Positions 1 to 10,971 of a stretch of 64,000 nucleotides of DNA are shown one piece after another; position 1 is the first letter of the stretch, and each line of letters opens with the position of its first letter. The stretch spans positions 124,001 through 188,000 of the forward strand of contig JAJIRX010000829.1 of the NCBI GenBank assembly GCA_023853785.1. Reading direction: 5' to 3'. The notes under the pieces were generated by a model that saw only the letters and a program-made list of their open reading frames with translations, was not told the DNA's origin and did not search any database. The DNA comes from Psilocybe azurescens (Eukaryota > Basidiomycota > Agaricomycetes > Agaricales > Agrocybaceae). The translations under genes were made by a program, and so were the position numbers.

Positions 1-1554
1 CAATACAGCTCTAAGACTCACACTCGCAGGGTCTCCTTGATCACAGCATCCAAGTAGGGAAGTGCAGTCAGGTTGCTGAATTCGATGGCCTCATCTTGGT
101 GGTGGTAAGCCTCCGTTATCTCTGCCCGGAGCTTGTCTTGTACCTCAGGATGTTGAGCAAGCAGGTGAAGAGTACGAGCAATAGCACCAGAAGTCGTGTC
201 CATGGCAGTGAATACGAGAGTCCTCCAGACGACATTAGTCCAGACAAATGCGACATCAACGAATAAAGCAACATACGATATCTGTCCGACGAGCTCTTCT
301 TCCGTCATGCGTTCTGCCTCATCACTTGAGCGATTCGCTCTTACTATATAAAACCCATCAGAAATTCACGGCTCAACAATGTGGAGATGTTTTCCTTACG
401 AAGAATGCCCATAATATCCTTTCCATCTTTATCTGCGACTCCGGTGTCAAGATTCTTCTCCTGCTCCTTAAGGATCTTCTGTGCTTCGTTGTCCATGATA
501 TTCACGATGTCCACGAGACGTTGGAGGAGCGACCAGGGAACTAACCGAAGGGCAAATCGGCGGAGCCAACGAGGTCCTAGATACTTAAACAAAGGGGTGA
601 AGGGAGCACCTGGAACCATGAAGGACACAGTAGCTCTATAATGCAGTCTGTAAGCACCCATCCCAGATGAAATGTGAATAATAACACTTACGCCAGCTCC
701 TTGGTTGCATCTGAGAACTCAGTAGCTTTGGACATACTGCCAAATGAATGTCCCATGCCGCCTCGTCCAATGGCCTCAAGGGCAAACCTGTTCAACCATG
801 CGGTAACATCGACTTCTTGAGAGCGGCCCTTGACTAGTGATGAAATGTGCGTCTCCAGCTTCATTGAAATCGTTAGGAGAAAGCTCATTGAATCATTATC
901 AAATTGACTTACCTCTCTGGCGATGCTTACGAACATGGGTGTCATTCCGCGAAGATACTTGACTGAGAATGCCGGTGTCAACATCTTGCGTTGTTTTTGT
1001 GTTGGGCTCCGATGGTTGCCACAAGGCCTGGTCCAAATAATAGTCCATTCGTTCTTGTGATGATCGTGTAAGTATCGATTTGATATCTGTTTTGGCTTCT
1101 GAAATACAACTCACGAAGCGAAAGCATCCCATTCCTCAAAAACGTCCTGCTCCTTGACCAGGATATGATGTAAAGCTCTGGGGTCATTGACCAAGAGGGA
1201 GCTTCCCTGTATGTCAGTTAGCCAATGACCAATTGTAGCTGCGTAGAACGTGTGCTCACTCCAAAGAGAGTCCCAAATTTGGCTACCCCCCCGTAGAGGT
1301 TGTTAACGTTGATCTGCCAGTCACGTCCTGTGGCAGGAGCAACGAGATCCAACAAGCTGCCTGCAAACATTGAGATTGTAGATCTTGCGAAATGTCATTG
1401 AGTGGATCATACCAGTAAAAAAATTGGAAGAAGGGGGTCCAGGAACGTTGCGCAAAGTTGACACACGTCTGTAGAGCCAGATACCCCCAAGGCAGACACC
1501 TGCAAGAAGTAGAACACCGCTGTTGCCAGTCGCCAAGTTAGATATTGATGCCAT
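1..1554 (-). CDS. Cytochrome P450 monooxygenase, C-terminal part outside the window
   Basis: Heme-thiolate monooxygenase, expected on the ER membrane with its catalytic domain in the cytosol. The ATG at 1554 opens an N-terminal hydrophobic anchor (GVLLLAGVCLGGIWLY), then a proline hinge (VPGPPSS). Later exons carry the C-helix region (MLTPAFSVKYLRGM), the I-helix oxygen-binding motif (FTAMDTTSGA) and the start of the K-helix (KETLRV) at the window edge. The heme-cysteine exon lies beyond position 1. At least six short introns are visible. The frame is broken at the T5 run 994-998 (A5 on the coding strand), between AQHK and the MLTPAF exon; six bases there would restore it. It is divergent from the SDR at 2359 and forms one edge of the putative terpene cluster. 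Family membership is certain; CYP family and substrate are unknown. Confidence 0.9.
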
Positions 1555-2358
1555 GGTGAGAGGTTCGATACGGGGGCGAGAAAGAAGATTGCTGTTCTTC
1601 AATATCTAATATCTAATATGGTAATGAGACTAATCGTAAATGCCTGAAGCATGACGTACATATAACCCAATTTCGTAGTCAACATTGTCCGCTCTGGCTA
1701 ACTCTGGCTACGTGATTCCGTCAGGTTTGATCCTCTAAAGTCGGTGATCGTCGAAGCTCCCGAGCATCTTGACACAAGAATAGCTGTTGCTCATGATAGA
1801 ATGTGCCCGATTGTCATCGGGGAGGATATAATAGCAGTCAAAGCCGAGACGAACCAGATCAATTAGCTCGGAGTGAACAAATGTGTTATTCCCACGGTGT
1901 ACCAGAGTTCGCCCATGTTAAAATTTGTACTAGATCGAGGTAAATTACTCTGACTAGCTCCATTCTCCACCTTTTCTTTGGAAAACAAAATTTATGTGGA
2001 CAGAGTCATGTCATCAAATCGATTCTGGCCGCTTCTAGACAGGACGGAAGCTCGTAATACTAAGGAATTGGTCACAGATGAACATCTAATTCTTCAACGA
2101 AAAGGGATCCGGGTTCATGTAGAATGTTGCTTCAGGTGAACGTGCAGAAGAATATGGTCATCCAGTATGAGATAAACAATCCGATTTGGCAGGATCCAGA
2201 GTGAGTGCAGTTTGTGTACCACAATCTATTTGTAAATATCGCTTGTGTCGAGATTTCGACAGAGTGGACCACCTTTAAGACTATCGGGTATTGAAGATAT
2301 TGAAGATCACTAACACCCCAATCAGCCCCTTACTTACCACTCTGTTATAATCTCTGCC
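1555..2358. promoter_or_regulatory. Divergent intergenic region between P450 and SDR
   Basis: About 800 bases separate the outward-facing starts of the P450 and the SDR, so the stretch should hold both promoters. No coding potential is visible. No convincing TATA element or repeated operator was recognised. Confidence 0.5.
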
Positions 2359-3591
2359 ATGTCTTCTGAAGCTACCCGCGTTGCAATTGTTACTGGGGCT
2401 GCTCAAGGGATTGGAAAAGCCATTTCTCTCAGACTTGCCGAAGATGGCCTCGATGTTGTCGTCAACGATATTCCTTCCAAATCTGCCGAGCTCGAGTCTG
2501 TCAAGGCAGAGATCCAAGCCAAAGGGAGAAAATCAGTTGCGGTAGTTGGCGATATCTCATCTGAGGCTGATGTCATTGCTCTCGTGGAGAAGACCGTCTC
2601 CGAACTTGGAGGCCTCGACGTGGTATGTACACAGTGCCGGTTGACGAGACAAGACTCAACGATATCTCTTTAGATGGTAGCGAACGCTGGCATCCTTTTC
2701 CCCACCCCGTTGGTCGATTGTGAGCTCTCTCCGTGCTCCAGAATCATTTCATTGAGTGCTAAAGCATGTTTATTTAGTACCCCTTTCTGAATGGGACAGA
2801 ATTTTCAGTATCAACGCTCGTGGCACGTTCCTTTGCTATCGTCACGCTGCAAAGCAAATGATAAAGCAAGGCCGCGGTGGACGTATCATCGGCGCTGCCT
2901 CTTCTGCCGCCAAACAAGGACTCGCGAACCTCGGCCATTACAGTGCTTCGAAATTCGCTGTTCGAGGGCTTACTCAATCTGCAGGTGCGAATCATTCTAC
3001 CATGGTCTTTTAAAATTGTCTGACTCTGTCGCCATTTCGACAGCTCTGGAATGGGGCGCCCATAAAATCACTGTCAACAGCTACGCACCAAGTATGCATA
3101 TTTTTCTAATATTTTGTTCCGCCACTAACGGCATTATAATCAGGTACCGTCGAGACACCAATGGGTACGCCTCCTGACTCATTTGAAATAGTTGATCTCA
3201 TTCAATCTGCATTATAGTTGACAACTTCGTTGCGAGTGTTGGGGCACCAAGAGATGCCTTCTACTCAGGAGTATGTTGCGTTCCCTCCAAACTGACAGTC
3301 TGGACTGATTCAAACACGCGCAATTTTTTTTCTAGCAAAGTCAACTGTCGGCAGTAGGATACCACGGTCAACCAGAGTACATCGCAGACCTAGTGTCATT
3401 CCTTGCATCGAAAGGATCGCATCACATCACCGGTAAGCATTATTCTTCACTCTACAAATTGAAATATTAAACTAATAGCGGTTTGTTTTTAGGACAGACT
3501 GTAAGTGGATTTGGCGTTAATTTCATATTGTTTCTTTACCGACATTGGACGGCTTTAGATCAACATCGACGGTGGAAAGTTCTTCGATTAA
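2359..3591 (+). CDS. Short-chain dehydrogenase/reductase (acetoin/diacetyl reductase-like)
   Basis: Classical NAD(P)-dependent SDR of about 260 residues, probably cytosolic. It carries the nucleotide-binding glycine motif (TGAAQGIG), the NAG motif (VANAG), the catalytic Tyr and Lys in YSASK, and a normal C-terminal ending (GQTINIDGGKFFD). Joining the exons over GT-AG introns gives one intact frame. Small exons include 21 nt at 3144-3164 (TVETPM) and 8 nt at 3493-3500 (rest of GQT). The family interconverts alcohols and ketones. Next to a terpene synthase and P450s it is a plausible tailoring enzyme, which is inference from context. A general metabolic reductase is the alternative. The ATG was chosen because the Rossmann motif begins nine residues later. 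Confidence 0.88.
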
Positions 3592-4865
3592 GAAGCCGCG
3601 AGTCCCTTACTACTACAGTGTACATATCGGAAGAGTGGTCATGCACTGCACCCAACCAAGCAGTGACGCTGTACTTAAAACCTGTATCGTGTACCAGATT
3701 CATAATAATAGACTCCTTAATCTTCTTGATCCCGAGGTCGAGTGGATTTCTCGCAATAAAGGGACCGAAAACTGCTGGAAGACATCATACTCCTTCGGAG
3801 TCGGGTTTCGCGTCATATTTTTTTGTTCGGGTGCCAGTCACGTGTAATTCTTTCGACCGGCGCTTAAAGTTAGTAAAGTCGCGCGACGTCGTGGGCTCTA
3901 GCAGAATTTGATAGCAACTCTTAACCTCAACCACTGCTGCAGCTCAGCCTTTTTATGATTTTCACTGGCATGATAAGTAGTGAGGTTATGGACATGTTAC
4001 ATAGGAGGACAGGGTGACTGACAAGTATCTACACACCAGGCTGCTAGCTAGTGTCTGAGCTGGTTCGCTGCCTACACCGAGTCCAAACGTGATCGCCGTC
4101 GCTTGCGGCTCTTGACAGAATCTGCATGAATAGCCGGCACATTCGACTCTGAAAATCTTGAGCAGATGTAGAGAGCCTCAACTCCTGAAAATCATTGAAT
4201 AAACATCTAAAATCCGAATACGACGATTAATCGTTAAGCATCTAAAATCCGAGCTACAAGATGCCGCTGATGTCAATCAGCGTAGAACGCAAATCATGTC
4301 GAAGACTTCAATTCAGCAACTGAACTATCGATGAAATTAAAAAGTACACTTGTACGACGGTGCGCATTATAGAGGGCGGCTTCCCCAGCCTGTGCTCGTG
4401 GTTTCCTGAGACCTTCTTAACTTGGGTGAAAATGACTCTTAACCAGCATAAAGGCAGGTGGAATTACACAAGCCCTCAGACAGTTGACAAAGGTACACTT
4501 TGAATTTGTCCACAATCGTAAACACGTATAGGACAACAAAATCATAGCAGCAGTACTATTACGAATGCTCTTCTCAAATCTCAAGGATATTTCGACACTC
4601 CCTCAAGTCCTATAGGGCCTCCGAACTATTTAGTGTATGTCGGTTATATACAATTCAGAGATACATTATATAATAGCACTAAGGTCGATATCCTTGTCAT
4701 GTGCCCATTGGGCCTTGCCAAAATGTTCAAGATAAGCGCAGGGGTTGAATATTGATATGTAATAGTTTCATTTATAATAAGTGTACAAGTTAAGGAGTAG
4801 GAAATTCTAAGTATATCTAAGTCACCAGTATCAATGCCCAACTAGCACGCAGCAGAAGATTAGAT
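3592..4865. other. Gene-free stretch between SDR and terpene synthase
   Basis: Lies between the convergent ends of the SDR and the terpene synthase. It holds no supportable gene. The only structure noticed is a 14-bp direct repeat around a 12-bp palindrome at 4204-4252, listed separately. Confidence 0.5.
4204..4252. repeat. Direct repeat flanking a 12-bp palindrome
   Basis: The 14-mer CATCTAAAATCCGA occurs at 4204-4217 and again at 4239-4252. Between the copies lies a perfect 12-bp palindrome, ACGATTAATCGT, at 4223-4234. Any role is unknown; a protein-binding site or remnant of a small insertion are both possible. Confidence 0.6.
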
Positions 4866-6244
4866 TTAAGCAATGATGACTTTGCGAGTTTTCTGGATGT
4901 GAAGTCCCTCATCACCGAAGTACCTTCCGGAGCCGAAGTTCCACTCGTCGTGACCGCGAATCCATTGGCCTGTTTTATAGACTCTATTTAGTAAGATGAA
5001 ATACGAAAGAAGAAAACCACTAACCAAGTCCTTCAACGTAGGCCTCAATTTGACGATCCAAATCCTCTCCGTATGATGGGAAGTTAGTCTTAGTGATGAC
5101 TTCCTGGCGCAGCTTGAGGAAGTTGTCGACGATTTCGTCATGGAGGTCGGATATCCACTGAATGCCTTCGTCAACGCCGACCTTGTTGTTGTGCATCACG
5201 ACGGTGACAGCGTTGTAGTCCGCATCGTCAACGAGGATCTCCTTCTTGTAAGAGCACATGTCCTGCAATGCGAGGATTAGCTGGGATCTATTAAAAGATA
5301 CGATGAGCTTACGTTGGCGAGGACGATCATGTCGGTGGTGTCCCTGTTGAGGCGAACGATGGTAGGGTGCTCCATCACGTGGTGAGGGATATCGACCAAA
5401 AGCGACATCTCCAAGAAGGTGAAGGAGGGATCGGAGCCAATGTTATCACGTCTAGCGACCATGTACTCGTCAATGGTGCAGATGTAGTGGGATCTGTCTC
5501 GGCGGGAAGCCTGGAGAATGACCGAGTCAAGGTAGGAGCGCCAAGCCTTGACGAAGCGCTCTTTGGTCGCTTGTGGGGCATAAGCGGAAGCGCGCTTCCA
5601 GAATCTAGTAATTGTGAAGATCAGGGTCAGTCTTCAATATATACCAGAGCAATGTACTCACTGTCGTGCAATTTCGCCAATGATTGGCTCGCCAGCAGGG
5701 CGAGGCTTGTCGGGGTGGAGAATGGCATCCATTGTGGCCTCGCAGTGCACCTTGGTTTCCTCAGTGTTCAAAGGATCGGTGTGCTCATCTAAGGTGAAGA
5801 AGGTGTGCATCAAATCACAAGCGCTTCGGAGGTTGTCTATAATGATGATGGTCAGGGCTGGTGACTTTGGCGATTAATATGAGAATAGGCTTACAGTGAG
5901 TGGCCCTGGGGAAGGTCAATGCCGAAACAAGACCTGGAGAAGGAAGAATTGTTTTAGAACTTGATCCCTTTGCTTGTAGACAGATACGGCTACTTACTGA
6001 AATCGCACTTGTTGAAAGCAACTTGACCGGCAGGGGAAAAGGGTTTGAAGCTTTCGAGCCATGCCACGGACTCAGCTTGAGCTGCGCGATAGTATGGGCT
6101 GATGATGCGCTCGTAAGGCCAGTTGCGCAAAGTATCAGGGAGAATGTAGAAAGGAGGCTCCGCGGCCTGCTTTTGCTCAGGGTTGGCAGCCACGGGAACT
6201 TTAGCCTCGGAAGAAGCGACAGTGGAAACGTTAGCGGTGGACAT
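4866..6244 (-). CDS. Class I sesquiterpene synthase
   Basis: Predicted to cyclise farnesyl diphosphate with magnesium after ionising the diphosphate, giving a sesquiterpene hydrocarbon or alcohol. Joined exons give about 350 residues, the usual size. The aspartate-rich motif is DEHTD, in the context HTFFTLDEHTDP. The NSE/DTE motif is NDMCSYKKE. A C-terminal Arg-Tyr pair (GSGRYF) and the upstream diphosphate-sensing arginine region (RRDNIG) are present. The ATG at 6244 is the first in frame; only a TTG lies further upstream. A TATA box sits about 100 bp upstream. All exons join without a frame break. The DEHTD variant recalls basidiomycete clade III (protoilludene-type) enzymes, but that assignment is from memory of the family and needs a tree. 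It is the core gene of the putative cluster. Confidence 0.92.
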
Positions 6245-6341
6245 ATTGGCGAATTCGAAGATCAAGAAAGGACTTTGGAGGTAGGTTGGAAGGAAGGCTG
6301 AAGAACCTGATGAAGAAAAATTTAGAGCGCAGATGACTGGG

Positions 6342-6348
6342 TTTTATA
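6342..6348 (-). promoter_or_regulatory. TATA box of the terpene synthase
   Basis: TATAAAA on the minus strand, 98 bases upstream of the terpene synthase ATG. Similar boxes lie 90-100 bases upstream of the ATG of two other genes in the window. Confidence 0.6.
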
Positions 6349-8589
6349 GGTACTGTCTGAAGCTACTTGATTAAGTATTTTGTGGTCATTTCATCATACA
6401 TTTCTAGACATAAACTTAGGAAGAGTTCGAAGATTTTTTACTTGGAACCTAAACAGCTTGCCATCACCGCACATCTTGCATCATCTCCCGGGCACACTGG
6501 TCCACTCCGTCGTTACCGGCGGGGGTAGTACATGTGCGAGGGAGCGCCCTTGTGATGGAATATGGCACCCAGGTCTAGCTGACTGCACATCTATTATTCC
6601 CCGATGCAGTAAATCAGCATTGGTTTGAGGATTTCTCCATTCCGATACGCAAATCAATTGAGCAAGACCTTAGGTCCCCACATATTGTCATGGTACCTCC
6701 CAGATACGATAAGACGATCTCCCGATTGAAGCAGATTAACTTTGGACCCTAAAATACATCCATTTATCTTTTGAGTACGATTATTCATTCTTTCAGAGTA
6801 AAATCAATGTCCAATTCTGTCGGGGAGCCGACGCCGTGCGAAGATGCACTTCCGCTAGTTTCGGCATTGGATTATCATTATGATTGGTGCGTCGTGGGAT
6901 CGAGTATCCAATAACATCCAGCACAGCTACTCTGTTTCCATCTGACTTCCTTGAAACTACGTGGGATCAACTCAATGAAGGAAGCAGTTTCACAAACATC
7001 TCTTCGTTGATGCTTAGGCGCTCATGATTGACATCCATCCAAACCACATGACTCTGTAATAACGACAATGGTCCTGTGAGGTTTAGCAGGGTCTGCGATG
7101 ACTGGGTGCCATGCATCCTTTGGATACCAAATTATTGCGAGGCTGTCTCTTCGTTCGGGCTCGGCTGATGGACGTATATAAATGCGGAAGTCTTCAATCA
7201 ATCTTCTATAGGACGAGTACAACGCGTTGAAGTCCAAGAGCAAGATAGAGTTTGTGTTGAATTTTCTCATGAATAATTTTTGTTGCATTGTATCTGAGTG
7301 GTACTGAGCAATTCTGGGATCCGAGTCTTCTGTATAGTACGCAGAAGACGCAAGAAAGTAGTATATGTGGTGTGGGAATATAAATTAGACATTTGGGAGC
7401 GAATCAGGGCAGCTAATTGGAACCGTCAATGTAGAATGTACTCGGGTTCTCGTATTTGATGCAGCCGTAATACACATTCCACCGGTCCACTATGATGACT
7501 TATGGTGACTAAAATACCGCAGTTTTGGGCCCAAATTTTATATCCCTTCTTTTCAGTATTCTCCCTCTCGCTTGCGCCATTCCTTTATTCAGGTTAAGAG
7601 CATATTTCGGACTACAGATAGTTCAAAACCGTCGGGTGGCCCAATGTAGCCACCGACAGTCTCCAACTTTCAATCCTCGACGACATCCAGAGAGGAAGGA
7701 AAGATCTGGAATATAAGACCCAAAGGTATACAAATGGAACAATGGCATTATGAATATTTTGAAGTCAATCCGGTAAATACGAGAGCATATATGACATTAT
7801 GAGCGGATGATCATGCGTAGAGAACAAGCGGCGAAGACATATGCCTATAATATCAGTGGACATGATCGTCAAGTCTAGTAACCCGGTTGCATGTGCTTTT
7901 TACGACTGTATCTTTCAAACTCTGGCCTATTGGCCTCCGGTAAAATGAGATCTAGTTTCATGTATACAAGACTTTTAAATTTGTACCTCATCTTGGTAAG
8001 GAAAGAGCCGGGTAAGACCCCTTATGCACACTTACCATAATTGGAAGGTTAGATTTATGTCGGGCTTATGGCCGGCCGTCATGTTTCTAACTCCTTCAAT
8101 GTCGGAGTCACAAAAATTCAGTCATTTGCATTTCGATTCGTATGGCCTTCAGAAGCTATCTGTGCAAGAAACGGCGAGAAAGTTATGGACCCCTGTAATT
8201 CGATTACAATAATTAGTGTGCTGATAGTCTGTTTCACTCCGTAGCTTACGTTCAATACTATGCGCGATCTTCATGCGCAATAGTCGGCGGACCCGGTTGG
8301 GACCCGGGTTCATGAAGTGGTGATCTTTCATAATACAGTTTGGTTCCATGAACAGCGCTTTTCCTGGGCCCCAGAAATCAAAGCAGAGTAGAAGAACTCG
8401 CAGAATTGTTTTATCTTTATGGAGTTTGCCAGCGCCGCAGAAAATCATCGGCGACCTGGTTTGGTTCGATGAGTTCGTGTCCATTTCGTTAACTAAGAGG
8501 ATTTGAGTACTACTTTGCCAATCATTTAAGTACCATTCAGTTATCTGAAGTTACTGCACTGGACCTACTCTCACCTTCACACTAGAGAC
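6349..8589. other. Gene-free stretch between terpene synthase and second P450
   Basis: About 2.2 kb between divergently transcribed genes. Open frames here are short (the longest about 110 codons) and show no recognisable domain or intron logic. It should contain the promoter of the P450 at 8590. No repeats or terminal inverted repeats were noticed. Confidence 0.4.
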
Positions 8590-10971
8590 ATGAGCTCCTT
8601 AACTTCTTTAACCTCTATCCTGGGAGATATTCCCGCTACTTTCTGGTATTCGATACCACCTGCACTCTTTATAGTCTTCCTCTTCGTCCGGGGTGGATTA
8701 CGATGGCAAACATTGAAGAACGTACGGGGACCAGCTGCTAAGGGATGGCTTTTGGGCCATCAAACCGATTTCTACCAACAAATCGATGTTGGTGAACTCG
8801 ACTTCGCCTGGCACAATGCATACGGTGGTGCTTGGAAGATTGATGGCTGCTTCGGTGTAAGAGCTCTGTTCATTTCAGCTTGGATTCGACGTTTCTGACC
8901 TTGTAATTCAAGCGCAATATTCTGATGCTTTCTGACCCTGCTGCCATTCACCACACAATTCACACTATGGGCTATGACTACCCCAAAACTACTGAAAGTA
9001 AAACCTTCACTGGCCTTGCATTTGGTCGAGGTGTCTCCTGGGCTGGAGGTGAGTACAGCGATATATAATTCTCGAACTGATTACTCACCGTATACAGGCG
9101 ACACCCACGTTCGCCACCGAAAACTCCTTACCCCCGCCTTCACTGCCCAAGCCCAACGACCTTTCTATCCGGTGTTCAGGCGAGTGGGAGCTCAGGTGTG
9201 TTTTCTCCCATATCAGATGACACGCGCTTTAACTCACGTTGCCTTATAAATAGCTAACTGCGCAGTGGAAAGATAAGCTGCAGGAAGGCGATTGCTCAGA
9301 GTTCCAAACTATTGAAGTTTGCCGTGGTCTTACGAACGCGACCCTTGACATCATTGGCGAAGGTTGGATTTTTTCACGTGCTCGTGCGATCCCCGTTTTA
9401 ATACGTCCTTGATAGCTGTCTTTGACTATCACTTCGGATCACTTGACAAGCTTGGAGAGAAGAATGAGTTCGCCGACGTGTTCCACAACCTCTTGTAAGA
9501 GTTATCTTTCTCCTTAGTTCCTCACAGCTAAACCGTGTCAATCAGCGCCGATTCAAACTTGTTCCCACCTAATGCTGCCATCCTCTTCGCCGCCAGCTGG
9601 GCATACTGGCCCGAATTCCTCCTCCGCAAAGTCGAACATCTGCCATTCCGTCAATTCATCCGCTTCAGGGAATTCCTTACCCACGGCAAAAGGCTCGGCA
9701 AGGATCTCATTGTGAACCAGGCTGCTGCCATCGACGGCAAGAAACGTCGTGATATTTTGAGCATTCTTGGTTCGTGCATACATCACTTCACTAGGTCACT
9801 ATTCTAACTCGGGAATTTAGTTGAGGCCAACAACGCAAACACCAAATCGGAGCAATTGAGTGAAGACGAAGTCCTCTCCCAAGTAACGTGAGTACGTTTG
9901 AGATCCTATTGTGCCGCTGAGCTGATCTGTCTGTCGTCCTCAGTACTCTCCTCTTTGCCGGCCACGAAACTACAGCCACCACCCTCACCTGGATCATGTA
10001 TGAGCTCGCCAATCACCCCGACGATCAGGAGCGTATCCGAGAGGAAATCAGGACCAAACGCCAGAAGGTTGCTGCCAATGGACAGAAGGATTTCACATCG
10101 ACCGATCTCGAGAGCTTCACCTTCACAAACGCTTGCATCAAGGTATGTTCCGTTACGGCAACTCCTTTTATGTGCAAGACGTTAACATCTATGTTATGTA
10201 GGAGGGTCTCCGTATGCACCCTGTACGTATATATCATCATGATAGATTCCGCGCTTAAATAACTGACATGCTTCGAATTCGTGTTCAGATCTCACCTTGG
10301 ATGTAAGTGCTTTTATCTAATACACAAGGGTCAAGATGTTGATTCTCTTTCGTAGCACTCGGGAGGCCCGCGTTGACGATGTTATCCCTCTTCATGAGCC
10401 CATCATTGGTGCTGACGGAAAGGTCATGAACCAAGTCGAAGTCGTTGCCGGCCAACCTGTTCTCGTTTCCACCTGTGCTTACAATCGGTTTGTTCTCCCT
10501 TTTCTGTCTAACATGCGAGTCTTACCTATGAGCTAGTCATCCTGCCGTTTGGGGCTCGGATTCTCACACATGGAACCCTCGTCGTCACTTGAACCAGGAG
10601 ATGAAGGAGAAGCAGATCCCCGTTGGTGTATACTCTAACCTGTAAGTCTGCTCCTTTCCAAATAATTCGGTGTTGTGGTCTAAATTTCTCGAATCAGCTT
10701 GACCTTTGCCGGTGGTCCTTCCGGATGCATGGGATGGAGATTCGCGTATGTCCTTTCTCCTCAAAGTCTCTTTCCATATACTGAGCGATTACTTTAGCTT
10801 GACTGAGATGCAATCGACAGTCGTCGAGCTCGTCGAGAACTTTGAATTCTGCCCCCTCTTGACAAGAGCGCCAAGATGTTACGCACCCCTGTTGGGGCTA
10901 TCATGGCTCCTATGATTGAAGGCAGATTCGATGAGCGTACCCAGATGCCTCTCGGTGTTCGCCCTCTTTAA
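8590..10971 (+). CDS. Cytochrome P450 monooxygenase, with a C-terminal frame break
   Basis: Full-length microsomal P450: N-terminal membrane segment (PPALFIVFLFV), C-helix region (HRKLLTPAF), I-helix (LLFAGHETTATT), K-helix ExxR (KEGLRMHP), and heme loop FAGGPSGCMGWRFA with the axial cysteine. About eleven introns, with tiny exons of 21 nt (10202-10222) and 14 nt (10289-10302). After the heme loop the frame is lost at the C5 run 10852-10856: as written it ends at 10915 with unrelated residues, whereas six C would continue through KMLRTPVGAIMAPM to the family-like ending GVRPL and TAA at 10971. The end given here assumes that reading. It flanks the terpene synthase and is likely a tailoring oxidase by context. 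Confidence 0.9.

Noticed and set aside
7022..7288. Minus-strand open frame of 88 codons upstream of the second P450
   Set aside because: No domain or splice partner; too short to support in an AT-rich spacer.
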